A DNA stretch of 32,974 nucleotides from Candidatus Uhrbacteria bacterium (GTDB taxonomy: Bacteria > Patescibacteriota > Patescibacteriia > 2-12-FULL-60-25), in the NCBI GenBank assembly GCA_023246415.1, contig JAHFIK010000004.1:13563-46536 (forward strand), read 5' to 3'. Numbering within the stretch: the stretch's first letter is position 1; each line of letters begins with the position of its first letter. Positions 1-6,252 of the stretch are shown piece after piece. The position numbers and the translations under genes were made by a program. The notes beneath the pieces were generated by a model. The model was not told the DNA's origin, did not search any database, and saw only the letters and a program-made list of their open reading frames with translations.

Positions 1-79
1 ATGCCTGCCCCACTTGACCTGCCCTAAAATCTCTGCTAGCTTGAGCGTACTGGTCCTTAGACATGGGAAAGGCACCCAC

Positions 80-805
80 ATGGCACAACAAAAGACGACT
101 CACTGTGAGCCCGCAACGCTCAATATCTTGTATGAACACCTGGAAGTCGGCGGCGTCACGCTCGAAGCCATCAACCTGCGTCGAAACGCGCTGCAGCAGC
201 TCGTTCGACAGGCTGAAATCGGCAACCGGATCGCGATCCGACTCCTGACGCGAGCGCTCAAGCGCTCACTCATCCAGCGCGCGCTGATGACCTGGACGGT
301 TTCGAACGACATGCTCATCGCGCACAGCGACGAAGCAACGACGCACGAGATCTGCGTTCTCCTCTATAAGTCCTGGCTACGAGCTGGATATTACAGAGCG
401 GCACTCAGCTGCGTCTCGAACGCCCTCTTCGCATTTGTCGACACCTCTCGGCAATACATTGATCGGCAATATCGCGCGATCATCTGCTATGAGCTCGGCG
501 AGTACGAACGTGCGATCGACCTCATCCAAGACCTCGTCGGAGATCTGCAAAAGATGAGTCGCAACGGAGCAACCTGTCTCCCGCTGTCGCCTGAATCTCA
601 GCTCCATCTCCATCTGCTCAAGTGCAAAGCATTTGAAGCCATCGGTCGGCCAAATTGGGCCGAAACCTACTACTGCAATACGACGACTGAATTCGCCGAG
701 CGCGCCGGTCTCAATCTTCCAGATTGGCTCCCGACGAACTTGCGCGATCGCGTTTCACAGGTCGTCTGCACGTCGCCCGAGCAACTCGCTCAGGCCGCCG
801 TCTAA
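80..805 (+). CDS. TPR-like helical protein of unknown function
   Basis: The frame opens at 14, but the ATG at 80 is the better start: it follows a purine-rich GGGAAAGG by about 8 nt and gives 241 residues. The protein is predicted mainly helical. The middle part (about residues 90-200) reads like tetratricopeptide helices, with small and aromatic residues spaced as in TPRs (SWLRAGYYRAALSCV, then AIICYELGEYERAIDLIQDL). There is no signal peptide or membrane segment, so it is probably a cytoplasmic scaffold or interaction protein. It is the only plus-strand gene before 29 kb and converges on tsaC; the gap holds a terminator and a long hairpin. The TPR assignment rests on pattern only and no function can be named. 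Confidence 0.75.
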   Translation: MAQQKTTHCEPATLNILYEHLEVGGVTLEAINLRRNALQQLVRQAEIGNRIAIRLLTRALKRSLIQRALMTWTVSNDMLIAHSDEATTHEICVLLYKSWLRAGYYRAALSCVSNALFAFVDTSRQYIDRQYRAIICYELGEYERAIDLIQDLVGDLQKMSRNGATCLPLSPESQLHLHLLKCKAFEAIGRPNWAETYYCNTTTEFAERAGLNLPDWLPTNLRDRVSQVVCTSPEQLAQAAV

Positions 806-831
806 CCTTTTGGTGCCTTCCCAGTCCTGAC

Positions 832-883
832 AACGTCCGCGTCTGATCCACGAGCCTCGTGATCACCGCGGACGTTTTCTCAT
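832..883 (+). terminator. Rho-independent terminator of the TPR-like gene
   Basis: Arms AACGTCCGCG (832-841) and CGCGGACGTT (867-876) pair perfectly over 10 bp. The loop folds further through CACGAG/CTCGTG. A T-rich tail (TTTTCTCATTTT) follows, 27 nt after the stop codon at 805. Confidence 0.8.
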
Positions 884-886
884 TTT

Positions 887-972
887 AGGTGAGTATGCGA
901 GTGGGTGAGTAGGTGAGTATGCCGGATCCAGATCCGACCTACTCACCTACTCACCCACTCGCATACTCACCT
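887..972. repeat. Iterated inverted repeat, 33-bp perfect arms
   Basis: Arms 887-919 and 940-972 are exact reverse complements over 33 nt with a 20-nt loop that contains GGATCC. Each arm is itself iterated: GGTGAGTA occurs several times at 8-13 nt spacing. The right arm ends one base before the tsaC stop codon (974-976), so the hairpin fills the space between two convergent genes and could end transcription from the minus side or stabilise a 3' end. There is no clear U tract. Confidence 0.9.
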
Positions 973-973
973 A

Positions 974-1633
974 TTACGAAATCCGTATTCCGCCCTGACG
1001 TACGATCTCAATCACCCCCGCATCTGAAATGCGAACGACCGTCGTCGGCTTCCGTCGTGGACGTGCGCCCGCATCAATCAATAGATCCGGCCGCGTATGC
1101 GAAGAGACTCGTGTCGATGTATTCACGTTTTTAAATGCACGGACGACGCCCTTCCCAGATGATGCAGGTATCTTTCCGCTCTGATTCGCACTCGTTGCGG
1201 CGATCGGTGAACCGAATGCGAGGATGCATTCCTGTAAAAATCGATCTGACGTCACACGAATCCCAATGACGCGCTTTGGATTGACGCGTGACGCCAGCGT
1301 TTTTCCTTTTTTGAGATGCGTGAGGAGTGTGAGCGGTCCCGGCCAACAGACCTTCGCAATTTTTTCTTCAAAACAATTTAACGCCGCAATCGACGTGGCC
1401 TGTTTCATTGATCCGGCGATCAGCTGGATCGGCTTCTTCTCGTCTCGACCCTTGATGGCAAAAAGCCGCTTCACGGCCTTCACATTTTTCGCATCACACC
1501 CGATGCCATACACCGTCTCCGTCGGAAAGGCGACAACCTCCCCGCGCTTCAGCGCCTTCACCGCACTTGCAATCGCGAATGCACGGGTCTTTGAAGAAAG
1601 AGGGATGATGATCATACTCGGAAATTTTTTCAT
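974..1633 (-). CDS. tsaC: L-threonylcarbamoyladenylate synthase (TsaC/Sua5/YrdC family)
   Basis: This is the YrdC-fold enzyme that makes threonylcarbamoyl-AMP from threonine, bicarbonate and ATP for the t6A modification of ANN-decoding tRNAs. Family hallmarks are visible: GEVVAFPTETVYGIGCDA near the N-terminus, KGRDEKKPIQLIAGS, the PGPLTLL segment, and SPIAATSANQSGK. At about 219 residues it is the short, single-domain TsaC type without the Sua5 C-terminal domain. The ATG at 1633 abuts the base of a 17-bp GC-rich palindrome, so initiation there would be occluded if the palindrome folds. The ATG at 1615 (MIIIPLSS) is a plausible alternative. It lies downstream of the epimerase on the same strand, 43 nt apart. 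Confidence 0.93.
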   Translation of the reverse strand: MKKFPSMIIIPLSSKTRAFAIASAVKALKRGEVVAFPTETVYGIGCDAKNVKAVKRLFAIKGRDEKKPIQLIAGSMKQATSIAALNCFEEKIAKVCWPGPLTLLTHLKKGKTLASRVNPKRVIGIRVTSDRFLQECILAFGSPIAATSANQSGKIPASSGKGVVRAFKNVNTSTRVSSHTRPDLLIDAGARPRRKPTTVVRISDAGVIEIVRQGGIRIS

Positions 1634-1668
1634 AACGTAGGGGCGGGGCCTGGCCCCGCCCCTACGTT
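1634..1668. repeat. GC-rich near-perfect palindrome between epimerase and tsaC
   Basis: Arms 1634-1650 and 1652-1668 are exact reverse complements (17 bp) around a single T. The left half starts AACGTAGGGGCGGGGCC. It fills nearly all the space between the epimerase stop (1677) and the tsaC ATG (1631-1633). A run of seven T follows on the plus strand only, where no gene needs terminating. It is not iterated like the other hairpins and looks like a separate class of dispersed palindrome. Confidence 0.88.
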
Positions 1669-1676
1669 AGATTTTT

Positions 1677-2657
1677 TTAGAGAAAACACCTGAGCGCAGC
1701 CATGACACCCTTCTTCGGCTTCCAGTTTGCCTCGAACCAAATAATCGTTTGTCTCAATCCATCATCGATCTTCACCTTTGGCTTCCAACCGGTGACCTGA
1801 TGGAGATGCGACGCATTTAAGACACTTCGCATTGGCGCATTTTTATCCGCTGGCCCTTTCTTCGCCTTCTTCCGGTAGCAGGTAATCTTCGCCATCTTCT
1901 TATACAGCGTTGCAATGTCTGTTTCTTTTCCGGTTCCAACATTAAACGTCCCAGTGAGTCCCGGCTTCGCGATAACCGACATGATGGCACCGACGACATC
2001 TTCAACAAAAACAAAATCACGCGTCTGTTTTCCGGTTCCATTCACCTGGAGCGTTTCGTTCATGAGCATCCGAGAGGCAAAAATGGAGATGACCCCCGCC
2101 TCCCCTTCCGGATTCTGGCGTGGTCCATAGACGTTCGCGAATCGCATGGAGACAAACGGCAACCCATACTGTTCTCGATAGAATGCGCCGTATCGTTCAA
2201 TCGTGTACTTCGCAATGGCATACGGACTCAGCGGTTCCACCGGATCCGTCTCTTTCGTTGGGAGATACTGCTCATTCGCCAACGCCCCACCGCTTGAGGC
2301 GAACACGAATCGCTCGACGCCCGCACGGCTGGCGGCATCGATCAACCCAAGGGACGCCATGACGTTCGTTTCCGCATCACGGATCGGCTCTTTAATCGAC
2401 GTATTCACGCTGATCTGCGCCGCGAGATGAAACACCGCCTTCGGCTTCATCCGAAGAATCCATTCGCTCACCTTTGGACTGGCGATATCCTGTTTAATAA
2501 ATGCGGCCGCCGGATGAACAAACTTTCGCTTTCCGCTGGAAAGATTATCGATCACGACCACGTGCCAACCGGCCGTAAGTAACGCTTCAACGAGCTGTGA
2601 ACCGATAAATCCAGCGCCGCCAGTGACGAGTGCAAGAGGCTTGTGAGAGTGAGGCAT
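1677..2657 (-). CDS. NAD-dependent epimerase/dehydratase (UDP-glucose 4-epimerase-like, extended SDR)
   Basis: The enzyme probably interconverts nucleotide sugars for surface polysaccharide. The Rossmann NAD motif GGAGFIGSQ is at residues 13-21 and is followed by VVVIDNLSSGKRKF, the strand and loop typical of GalE-like enzymes. The catalytic pair is visible as FASSGGA and YAIAKY (Tyr about 148, Lys about 152). Other family landmarks are RFANVYGPRQNPEGEAG and TRDFVFVEDVV. The frame extends upstream to 2762, but the ATG at 2657 places the Rossmann motif at the usual distance and lies 14 nt below a TGCTATACT extended -10. The longer version would run into an inserted repeat. About 327 residues is normal for the family. 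Exact substrate is unknown. Confidence 0.9.
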   Translation of the reverse strand: MPHSHKPLALVTGGAGFIGSQLVEALLTAGWHVVVIDNLSSGKRKFVHPAAAFIKQDIASPKVSEWILRMKPKAVFHLAAQISVNTSIKEPIRDAETNVMASLGLIDAASRAGVERFVFASSGGALANEQYLPTKETDPVEPLSPYAIAKYTIERYGAFYREQYGLPFVSMRFANVYGPRQNPEGEAGVISIFASRMLMNETLQVNGTGKQTRDFVFVEDVVGAIMSVIAKPGLTGTFNVGTGKETDIATLYKKMAKITCYRKKAKKGPADKNAPMRSVLNASHLHQVTGWKPKVKIDDGLRQTIIWFEANWKPKKGVMAALRCFL

Positions 2658-2671
2658 AGAAAGATGAGGGT

Positions 2672-2680
2672 AGTATAGCA
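2672..2680 (-). promoter_or_regulatory. Extended -10 promoter of the epimerase
   Basis: On the minus strand this reads TGCTATACT, a TG-extended -10. No good -35 is visible. A start site about 7 nt downstream would leave a leader of only about 8 nt before the ATG at 2657. Confidence 0.6.
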
Positions 2681-2715
2681 AATTTGAGCGGCGAAATATA
2701 AAAACGCCTTCACAA

Positions 2716-2838
2716 TTTCCCGAGGAGTCATCGACGAGGGATTCCTTAGAAATGACTCCCACCAGAGAAGTTGTACCTCCATCATCCAGATCTCGCTTCC
2801 AATCCGCCTAGGCGGATCGTCGCGGACTCCTCGGGAAA
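2716..2838. mobile_element. Gene-less inverted-repeat element (MITE-like) related to the GIY-YIG element
   Basis: The ends TTTCCCGAGGAGTC (from 2716 inward) and its reverse complement (ending 2838) match the outer ends of the 37-bp repeats that flank the GIY-YIG gene at 31.7-32.2 kb. The left copy continues through CGACGAGGGATTCC. The right copy (2796-2838) carries a different interior with the palindrome ATCCGCCTAGGCGGAT. Only about 40 bp separate the two copies and there is no gene. It lies between prfB and the epimerase and supplies the upstream in-frame extension of the epimerase frame. Confidence 0.7.
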
Positions 2839-2853
2839 GTAAAAAATCAGTCA

Positions 2854-3990
2854 CTACAGCGACTCCGCATTCAATTTTGCTGGGATGTCCCGCTCTCCGG
2901 CCCGCATGCGGAGATACCCTTCGACAAAGCGATCAAGATCTCCATCAAGCACCTGCTCCGCATCAGATGTCTCCACATCCGTGCGAAGATCTTTGACGAG
3001 CTTGTAGGGGTGAATCACGTAGCTTCGAATCTGACTCCCCCACTCTGCACTCTTAAACTCTCCGCGCAATTCTTTTTTCTCGTTCGCAAGTTCTTCTTCT
3101 TTCAAGACGAACAGCTTCGCTTTCAAAATCTTCATCGCGGTCGCCTTATTCTGTTGCTGCGATCGTTCATTCTGACAACTCACCACGATCCCCGTCGGAA
3201 GATGAACGAGACGAACTGCGGAATACGTCGTGTTCACCGACTGACCGCCTTTGCCGCCGGACATAAAGGTATCAATCCGCAAATCATCCGGTTTAATTTC
3301 AATATCCACGCTCTCATCAAATTCCGGAAGCACCTCGACGAGCGCGAACGAGGTCTGCCGCAAATGATCTGCATTGAATGGTGAGAGCCGTACAAGTCGA
3401 TGGACGCCCGCTTCGCTTTTCAACGTACCATAGGCATATCGCCCTTCGATAAACATTGTCGCGGATTTGATTCCGGCCTCCGTCCCACGGCTCTCATCAA
3501 GCACCGTGACCTTCCATCCCTTGCGTTCCGCGTATCGGAGATACATGCGCATCAGCATTTCTGCCCAGTCCTGCGCATCCGTTCCGCCGGCACCCGCATG
3601 GATCCCCATCACGACGTTCTTCGCATCATGCGCGCCCGAAAGGAGCATCGCGAATTCCATGTCTGCATACCGTTTTTCAAATGCCGCAATCTGCGATTCT
3701 GCATCGCTGAGCATCGCGGCTTCCCCGTCGTGAATCGCGATCTCAACGATCTCCATCAGTTCGGTCGTCTCAGATCGTAATGCCGTCCACGCGTCGACCT
3801 CCTTCTGCAATTCTGAAAGCGCTTGACTCTCGCGGCGTGCACGATCCGGATCGCTCCAAAAATCAGGCGCAGAAACTGCCGTTTCGAGGGCTTCGATTTC
3901 TTTTTTTCGCGCATCCAAATTCAAAATCGCCCAAGCTTCATGAATCTTGGTCAGAAGAGATTGGAGACGATCGTGAAGGGGGTGGGACAT
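2854..3990 (-). CDS. prfB: Peptide chain release factor 2
   Basis: RF2 recognises UGA and UAA and triggers peptide release on the ribosome. The stop-recognition tripeptide SPF is at about residue 203 (LSPFNADHLRQTSFA) and the catalytic GGQ at about residue 245 (MSGGKGGQSVNTTYSAVRL). Length is 378 residues, normal for RF2. The reading frame is continuous: the usual programmed +1 frameshift site near codon 26 is absent, so this copy is not autoregulated that way. The ATG at 3990 follows TTTCCCTTTTT rather than a Shine-Dalgarno sequence. An iterated hairpin lies just upstream and a MITE-like insertion just downstream. Confidence 0.97.
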   Translation of the reverse strand: MSHPLHDRLQSLLTKIHEAWAILNLDARKKEIEALETAVSAPDFWSDPDRARRESQALSELQKEVDAWTALRSETTELMEIVEIAIHDGEAAMLSDAESQIAAFEKRYADMEFAMLLSGAHDAKNVVMGIHAGAGGTDAQDWAEMLMRMYLRYAERKGWKVTVLDESRGTEAGIKSATMFIEGRYAYGTLKSEAGVHRLVRLSPFNADHLRQTSFALVEVLPEFDESVDIEIKPDDLRIDTFMSGGKGGQSVNTTYSAVRLVHLPTGIVVSCQNERSQQQNKATAMKILKAKLFVLKEEELANEKKELRGEFKSAEWGSQIRSYVIHPYKLVKDLRTDVETSDAEQVLDGDLDRFVEGYLRMRAGERDIPAKLNAESL

Positions 3991-3993
3991 AAA

Positions 3994-4075
3994 AAGGGAA
4001 ACGGTAAACGGTGAGCGGGAAGCGGGACAGAATCGTCGTCCCCGCTTGCCGCTTCCCCTTTACCGTTTACCGCTC
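3994..4075. repeat. Iterated inverted repeat (imperfect) between the DUF4870-like gene and prfB
   Basis: The left half repeats AAACGGTAAACGG and then GCGGGAAGCGGGA. The right half carries the reverse complements (CCGCTTGCCGCTTCCCC, then TTTACCGTTTACCGCTC). The arms pair with small offsets around a loop at about 4028-4040. It lies 12 nt after the membrane protein stop and 4 nt before the prfB start codon. Confidence 0.8.
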
Positions 4076-4086
4076 GTTGCCTTCAG

Positions 4087-4446
4087 TCAAAGATTGACCT
4101 TGTTCCGATACTTCCCGATTCCCGGAATCTCCCAGAACTCGCCCTGGATCGCCTTAATGAAACAGATGATGCTCAGAATGAGTGTGACGAGATTCCCGAT
4201 CGGCGCGATGATCGTCCACCCAATGAATGGAACGGTTCCCAGAATCCACACGAGCACTTCGACACCGAACAGAACGACCCCCTGCTTCGCGTGCTCTTGC
4301 GTGAACTTTGAGTCCTTCTTTGAAAGGAGAATAATCACACTTAGGATCCCAACATAACTCAGCGCAGCAACCAGACTGTTCGCACTAACGTCTTTCGGGT
4401 CGAACTTCGGGATCACGGTGCCCTGCGTGGCGTTTGGGGTATCCAT
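4087..4446 (-). CDS. Small membrane protein, DUF4870/Tic20-like
   Basis: The 119-residue protein has three predicted membrane segments (about 26-42, 57-77 and 80-98) and a C-terminal ending FWEIPGIGKYRNKV. The pattern SKKDSKFTQEHAKQGVVLF between helices 1 and 2, and the F(I)GW loop, match the DUF4870/Tic20-like family of small bacterial membrane proteins, whose function is unknown. The frame also has an ATG at 4452; the one at 4446 (MDTPNATQG) is as likely. Upstream of the start the minus strand carries ATCCTCCTTGCAT, which is pyrimidine-rich and not a Shine-Dalgarno. The stop is TGA. Confidence 0.8.
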   Translation of the reverse strand: MDTPNATQGTVIPKFDPKDVSANSLVAALSYVGILSVIILLSKKDSKFTQEHAKQGVVLFGVEVLVWILGTVPFIGWTIIAPIGNLVTLILSIICFIKAIQGEFWEIPGIGKYRNKVNL

Positions 4447-4500
4447 ATGCAAGGAGGATACCGAAAATCAGTGGAAAGGGCAAAGCCGGAGACCCTCCCC

Positions 4501-4526
4501 GGCACGGCGGTCGCGACCGCCGTGCC
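4501..4526. repeat. 26-bp perfect GC-rich palindrome
   Basis: GGCACGGCGGTCG (4501-4513) is followed directly by its exact reverse complement (4514-4526). It lies in the 208-bp gap between the DUF4870-like gene and the acidic protein operon. It resembles the GC-rich palindrome at 1634-1668 in style but not in sequence. Confidence 0.85.
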
Positions 4527-4537
4527 CCCGGCCCTCC

Positions 4538-4562
4538 CCTTCGGCAAGCTCAGGGCAGGCTG
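4538..4562. repeat. Possible dispersed repeat carrying CTTCGGCAAGCTCAGGGCAGG
   Basis: The segment reads CCCCTTCGGCAAGCTCAGGG then CAGGC. From memory it closely resembles a short repeat (CTTCGACAAGCTCAGGGCAGG type) that is scattered between genes in many environmental bacterial genomes. There is no second copy in this window, so the call rests on recognition only. Confidence 0.4.
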
Positions 4563-4597
4563 TTGGCAGGGAGAGAGGACGCGATCCTGAGGCCCCT

Positions 4598-4620
4598 AAA
4601 AAAAGAACGGTCCCGTTCTT
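4598..4620 (-). terminator. Rho-independent terminator of the acidic-protein operon
   Basis: On the minus strand AAGAACGG and CCGTTCTT pair over 7-8 bp and run into seven T (plus-strand A run 4598-4604). It is 35 nt after the stop of the gene ending at 4655. Confidence 0.85.
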
Positions 4621-4654
4621 GGAAAAAGGATCGTTCTCTTTGAGAGAGCTGTAC

Positions 4655-5401
4655 TTATGCAGCCCGCTCGTTTTCTTGTGATGTTGGGGCCTGGTCTGCC
4701 TGAACCGTTGGCTTTTCGATCAGCCGACCATACTCATCTTCATCCGGCTCCATCACCGATGGAGTGTACGGCGGCTTGCTTCGATCGTCCCACCCTTCAT
4801 CCAATTCTGCCTCAGTGATGTCGTTTTTTGTCAGACGAATTTCCTTCGGTTGCGTCATCGTCGAAACGGGCGCACTCTCGGGCTCACGTTCCGATGGAGT
4901 ACTTTCTGCTTCGACGGGCGACGCTGATTCGGACGGCGCCTCTGTCACGTGCACATCCGACACGAGTTCTGACGAAGCACCTGATCGTTCGCTGTTTGGA
5001 ATCTCGAATGCGGGAAATCCGCTCTCAAGCGTAATCGGACCCCGCTCTTCAACATCAACCGCCGTTGAATGAATCCCGGATTCGATGGGGGTCGAGGACG
5101 ACGGAGCGCCTGGCACAGAGACGGATGAGTTGCCCGCGACATATCCACGAGGAATCTCTGTTTCAACATCAACCGCCGGGTTCATCGCATCAACAAATTG
5201 ACCGATCTCGCTTGAGGTGGGCGCAAACTCTTGCGCGAGTGCCGCACGTTCGCTCGAGGTTGGCTCGACCTCACGAACGGACATCACGCCAGATTGATCA
5301 GCGATGATCGGTTCGCCGATGGAGACATGGATTTCAGGCTCTGAAACGGGCGACGATGGCGGCTCCGGCGAAATGTGTTTGGGCTTAAAAATGTTAAACA
5401 T
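4655..5401 (-). CDS. Acidic, Pro/Ser/Glu-rich protein of unknown function
   Basis: The start at 5401 (MFNIFKPKH) is preferred to the in-frame ATG at 5419 because AGGA lies 6-7 nt upstream and the longer form would overlap the preceding gene. The 248 residues are low in complexity, with many S, P, E and V and few hydrophobics, so the protein is probably disordered. A better-ordered C-terminal piece reads EIRLTKNDITEAELDEGWDD and ends DEDEYGRLIEKP. There is no signal peptide or membrane segment. It is the last gene of a three-gene operon, only 7 nt after the stop of the previous gene. No family was recognised. Confidence 0.75.
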   Translation of the reverse strand: MFNIFKPKHISPEPPSSPVSEPEIHVSIGEPIIADQSGVMSVREVEPTSSERAALAQEFAPTSSEIGQFVDAMNPAVDVETEIPRGYVAGNSSVSVPGAPSSSTPIESGIHSTAVDVEERGPITLESGFPAFEIPNSERSGASSELVSDVHVTEAPSESASPVEAESTPSEREPESAPVSTMTQPKEIRLTKNDITEAELDEGWDDRSKPPYTPSVMEPDEDEYGRLIEKPTVQADQAPTSQENERAA

Positions 5402-5408
5402 ATCATTC

Positions 5409-5735
5409 CTAGATTTCACCGCGTTCCATGGCTGTAATCAATTCGCGAATAATCTGCTCACGGATCCGTTCTTGCTCAATCTCGTGTTCCAGTAAAGGAT
5501 CCTGCACTTCCACGACCTGCGGTTCAGGCTCACCAACGTTGCGACGAATCGCATTCGGGGTCTGTTCGGCCTGCGGAATCGCCGATCGATACTGTTCCAT
5601 CGCCGTCAACTTTGATCGAAGCTCGGGTAGTGAGTATTGCTTCAATTCCCGAACAATTCGGGCATTTGAAATGTCGTCCATCAATCGCGGGACTTGCTCT
5701 TGTGGCACTGGAGGGGTCTCAAAGGAAAATGACAT
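5409..5735 (-). CDS. Small helical protein, paralogue of the next upstream gene
   Basis: The 108-residue protein is mostly helical and charged. It shares its plan with the gene at 5769-6119: a short N-terminus, then PRLMDDISNARIVRELK here against ARLMDDPANARALKQIK there, a variable middle, and a C-terminal helix ending LITAMERGEI here against LAAIQSGEAA there. The pair therefore looks like a tandem duplication. No Shine-Dalgarno is visible before the ATG at 5735. It is the middle gene of the operon. No known family was recognised and no catalytic motif is evident. Confidence 0.75.
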   Translation of the reverse strand: MSFSFETPPVPQEQVPRLMDDISNARIVRELKQYSLPELRSKLTAMEQYRSAIPQAEQTPNAIRRNVGEPEPQVVEVQDPLLEHEIEQERIREQIIRELITAMERGEI

Positions 5736-5768
5736 ACATGGTTAATGATGACGAATTACAAAGATGTC

Positions 5769-6119
5769 CTAGGCCGCTTCACCCGACTGAATCGCCGCCA
5801 GATACTCGCCGATGAGCGTACGGCGCTTTTCGCGCTTCTCGATTTCCGCAGTGAGTTCAGATGGCTTCATTTTTCCATACGTCGCCTTATCTTCTTCCCA
5901 CGTCAACGCCCCAAGGCCAAAGGGTCCAACGGGTTGCGGATCCGGCGTTAAGAACTGTTTGATGATTTCGATTTCATGCTCTAATCGTCCCACTTCATCC
6001 TGTAATTCAAAGGTGTCCTTTTCTTTGATCTGTTTAAGGGCACGCGCATTCGCTGGATCATCCATGAGTCGTGCATAGGTCTCCACGGGGGCAGGAGCTT
6101 TTTCACCAAAAAATCGCAT
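5769..6119 (-). CDS. Small helical protein, first gene of a duplicated pair
   Basis: The protein has 116 residues and begins MRFFGEKAPAPVETYARLMDD. A coiled-coil-prone helix (FELQDEVGRLEHEIEIIKQF) precedes a Pro/Gly-rich linker (DPQPVGPFGLGALTWEED) and a charged C-terminal helix ending YLAAIQSGEAA. The LMDDPANARALK segment is shared with the downstream paralogue 33 nt away. The longer frame to 6169 is not needed. The pair plus the acidic protein forms an operon that starts beyond the groEL terminator. Function is unknown. Confidence 0.75.
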   Translation of the reverse strand: MRFFGEKAPAPVETYARLMDDPANARALKQIKEKDTFELQDEVGRLEHEIEIIKQFLTPDPQPVGPFGLGALTWEEDKATYGKMKPSELTAEIEKREKRRTLIGEYLAAIQSGEAA

Positions 6120-6190
6120 AAAAAATGGGATGAAATTGAATCTCCCAAAAAGGGTAACATTCGGTTCACAGACCTACAAACCGACCGGAT

Positions 6191-6230
6191 AAAAAATCAA
6201 TCCCCCGTTGCCGAAGCGTCGGGGGATTGA
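6191..6230 (-). terminator. Rho-independent terminator of groES-groEL
   Basis: On the minus strand TCAATCCCCCG pairs with CGGGGGATTGA (11 bp; plus-strand arms 6220-6230 and 6197-6207) around a loop with CTTCGG. Six T follow (plus A run 6191-6196). It lies 22 nt past the groEL stop. Confidence 0.93.
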
Positions 6231-6252
6231 AATTCATTCTATCGTGTTCTGT

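Noticed and set aside
1..79. Promoter of the TPR-like gene (TTGACC at about 14)
   Set aside because: The hexamer has no credible -10 at 16-18 nt, and the upstream context is cut by the window edge.
3850..3990. Programmed frameshift in prfB
   Set aside because: The coding frame is continuous from ATG to stop with no in-frame stop codon near codon 26.
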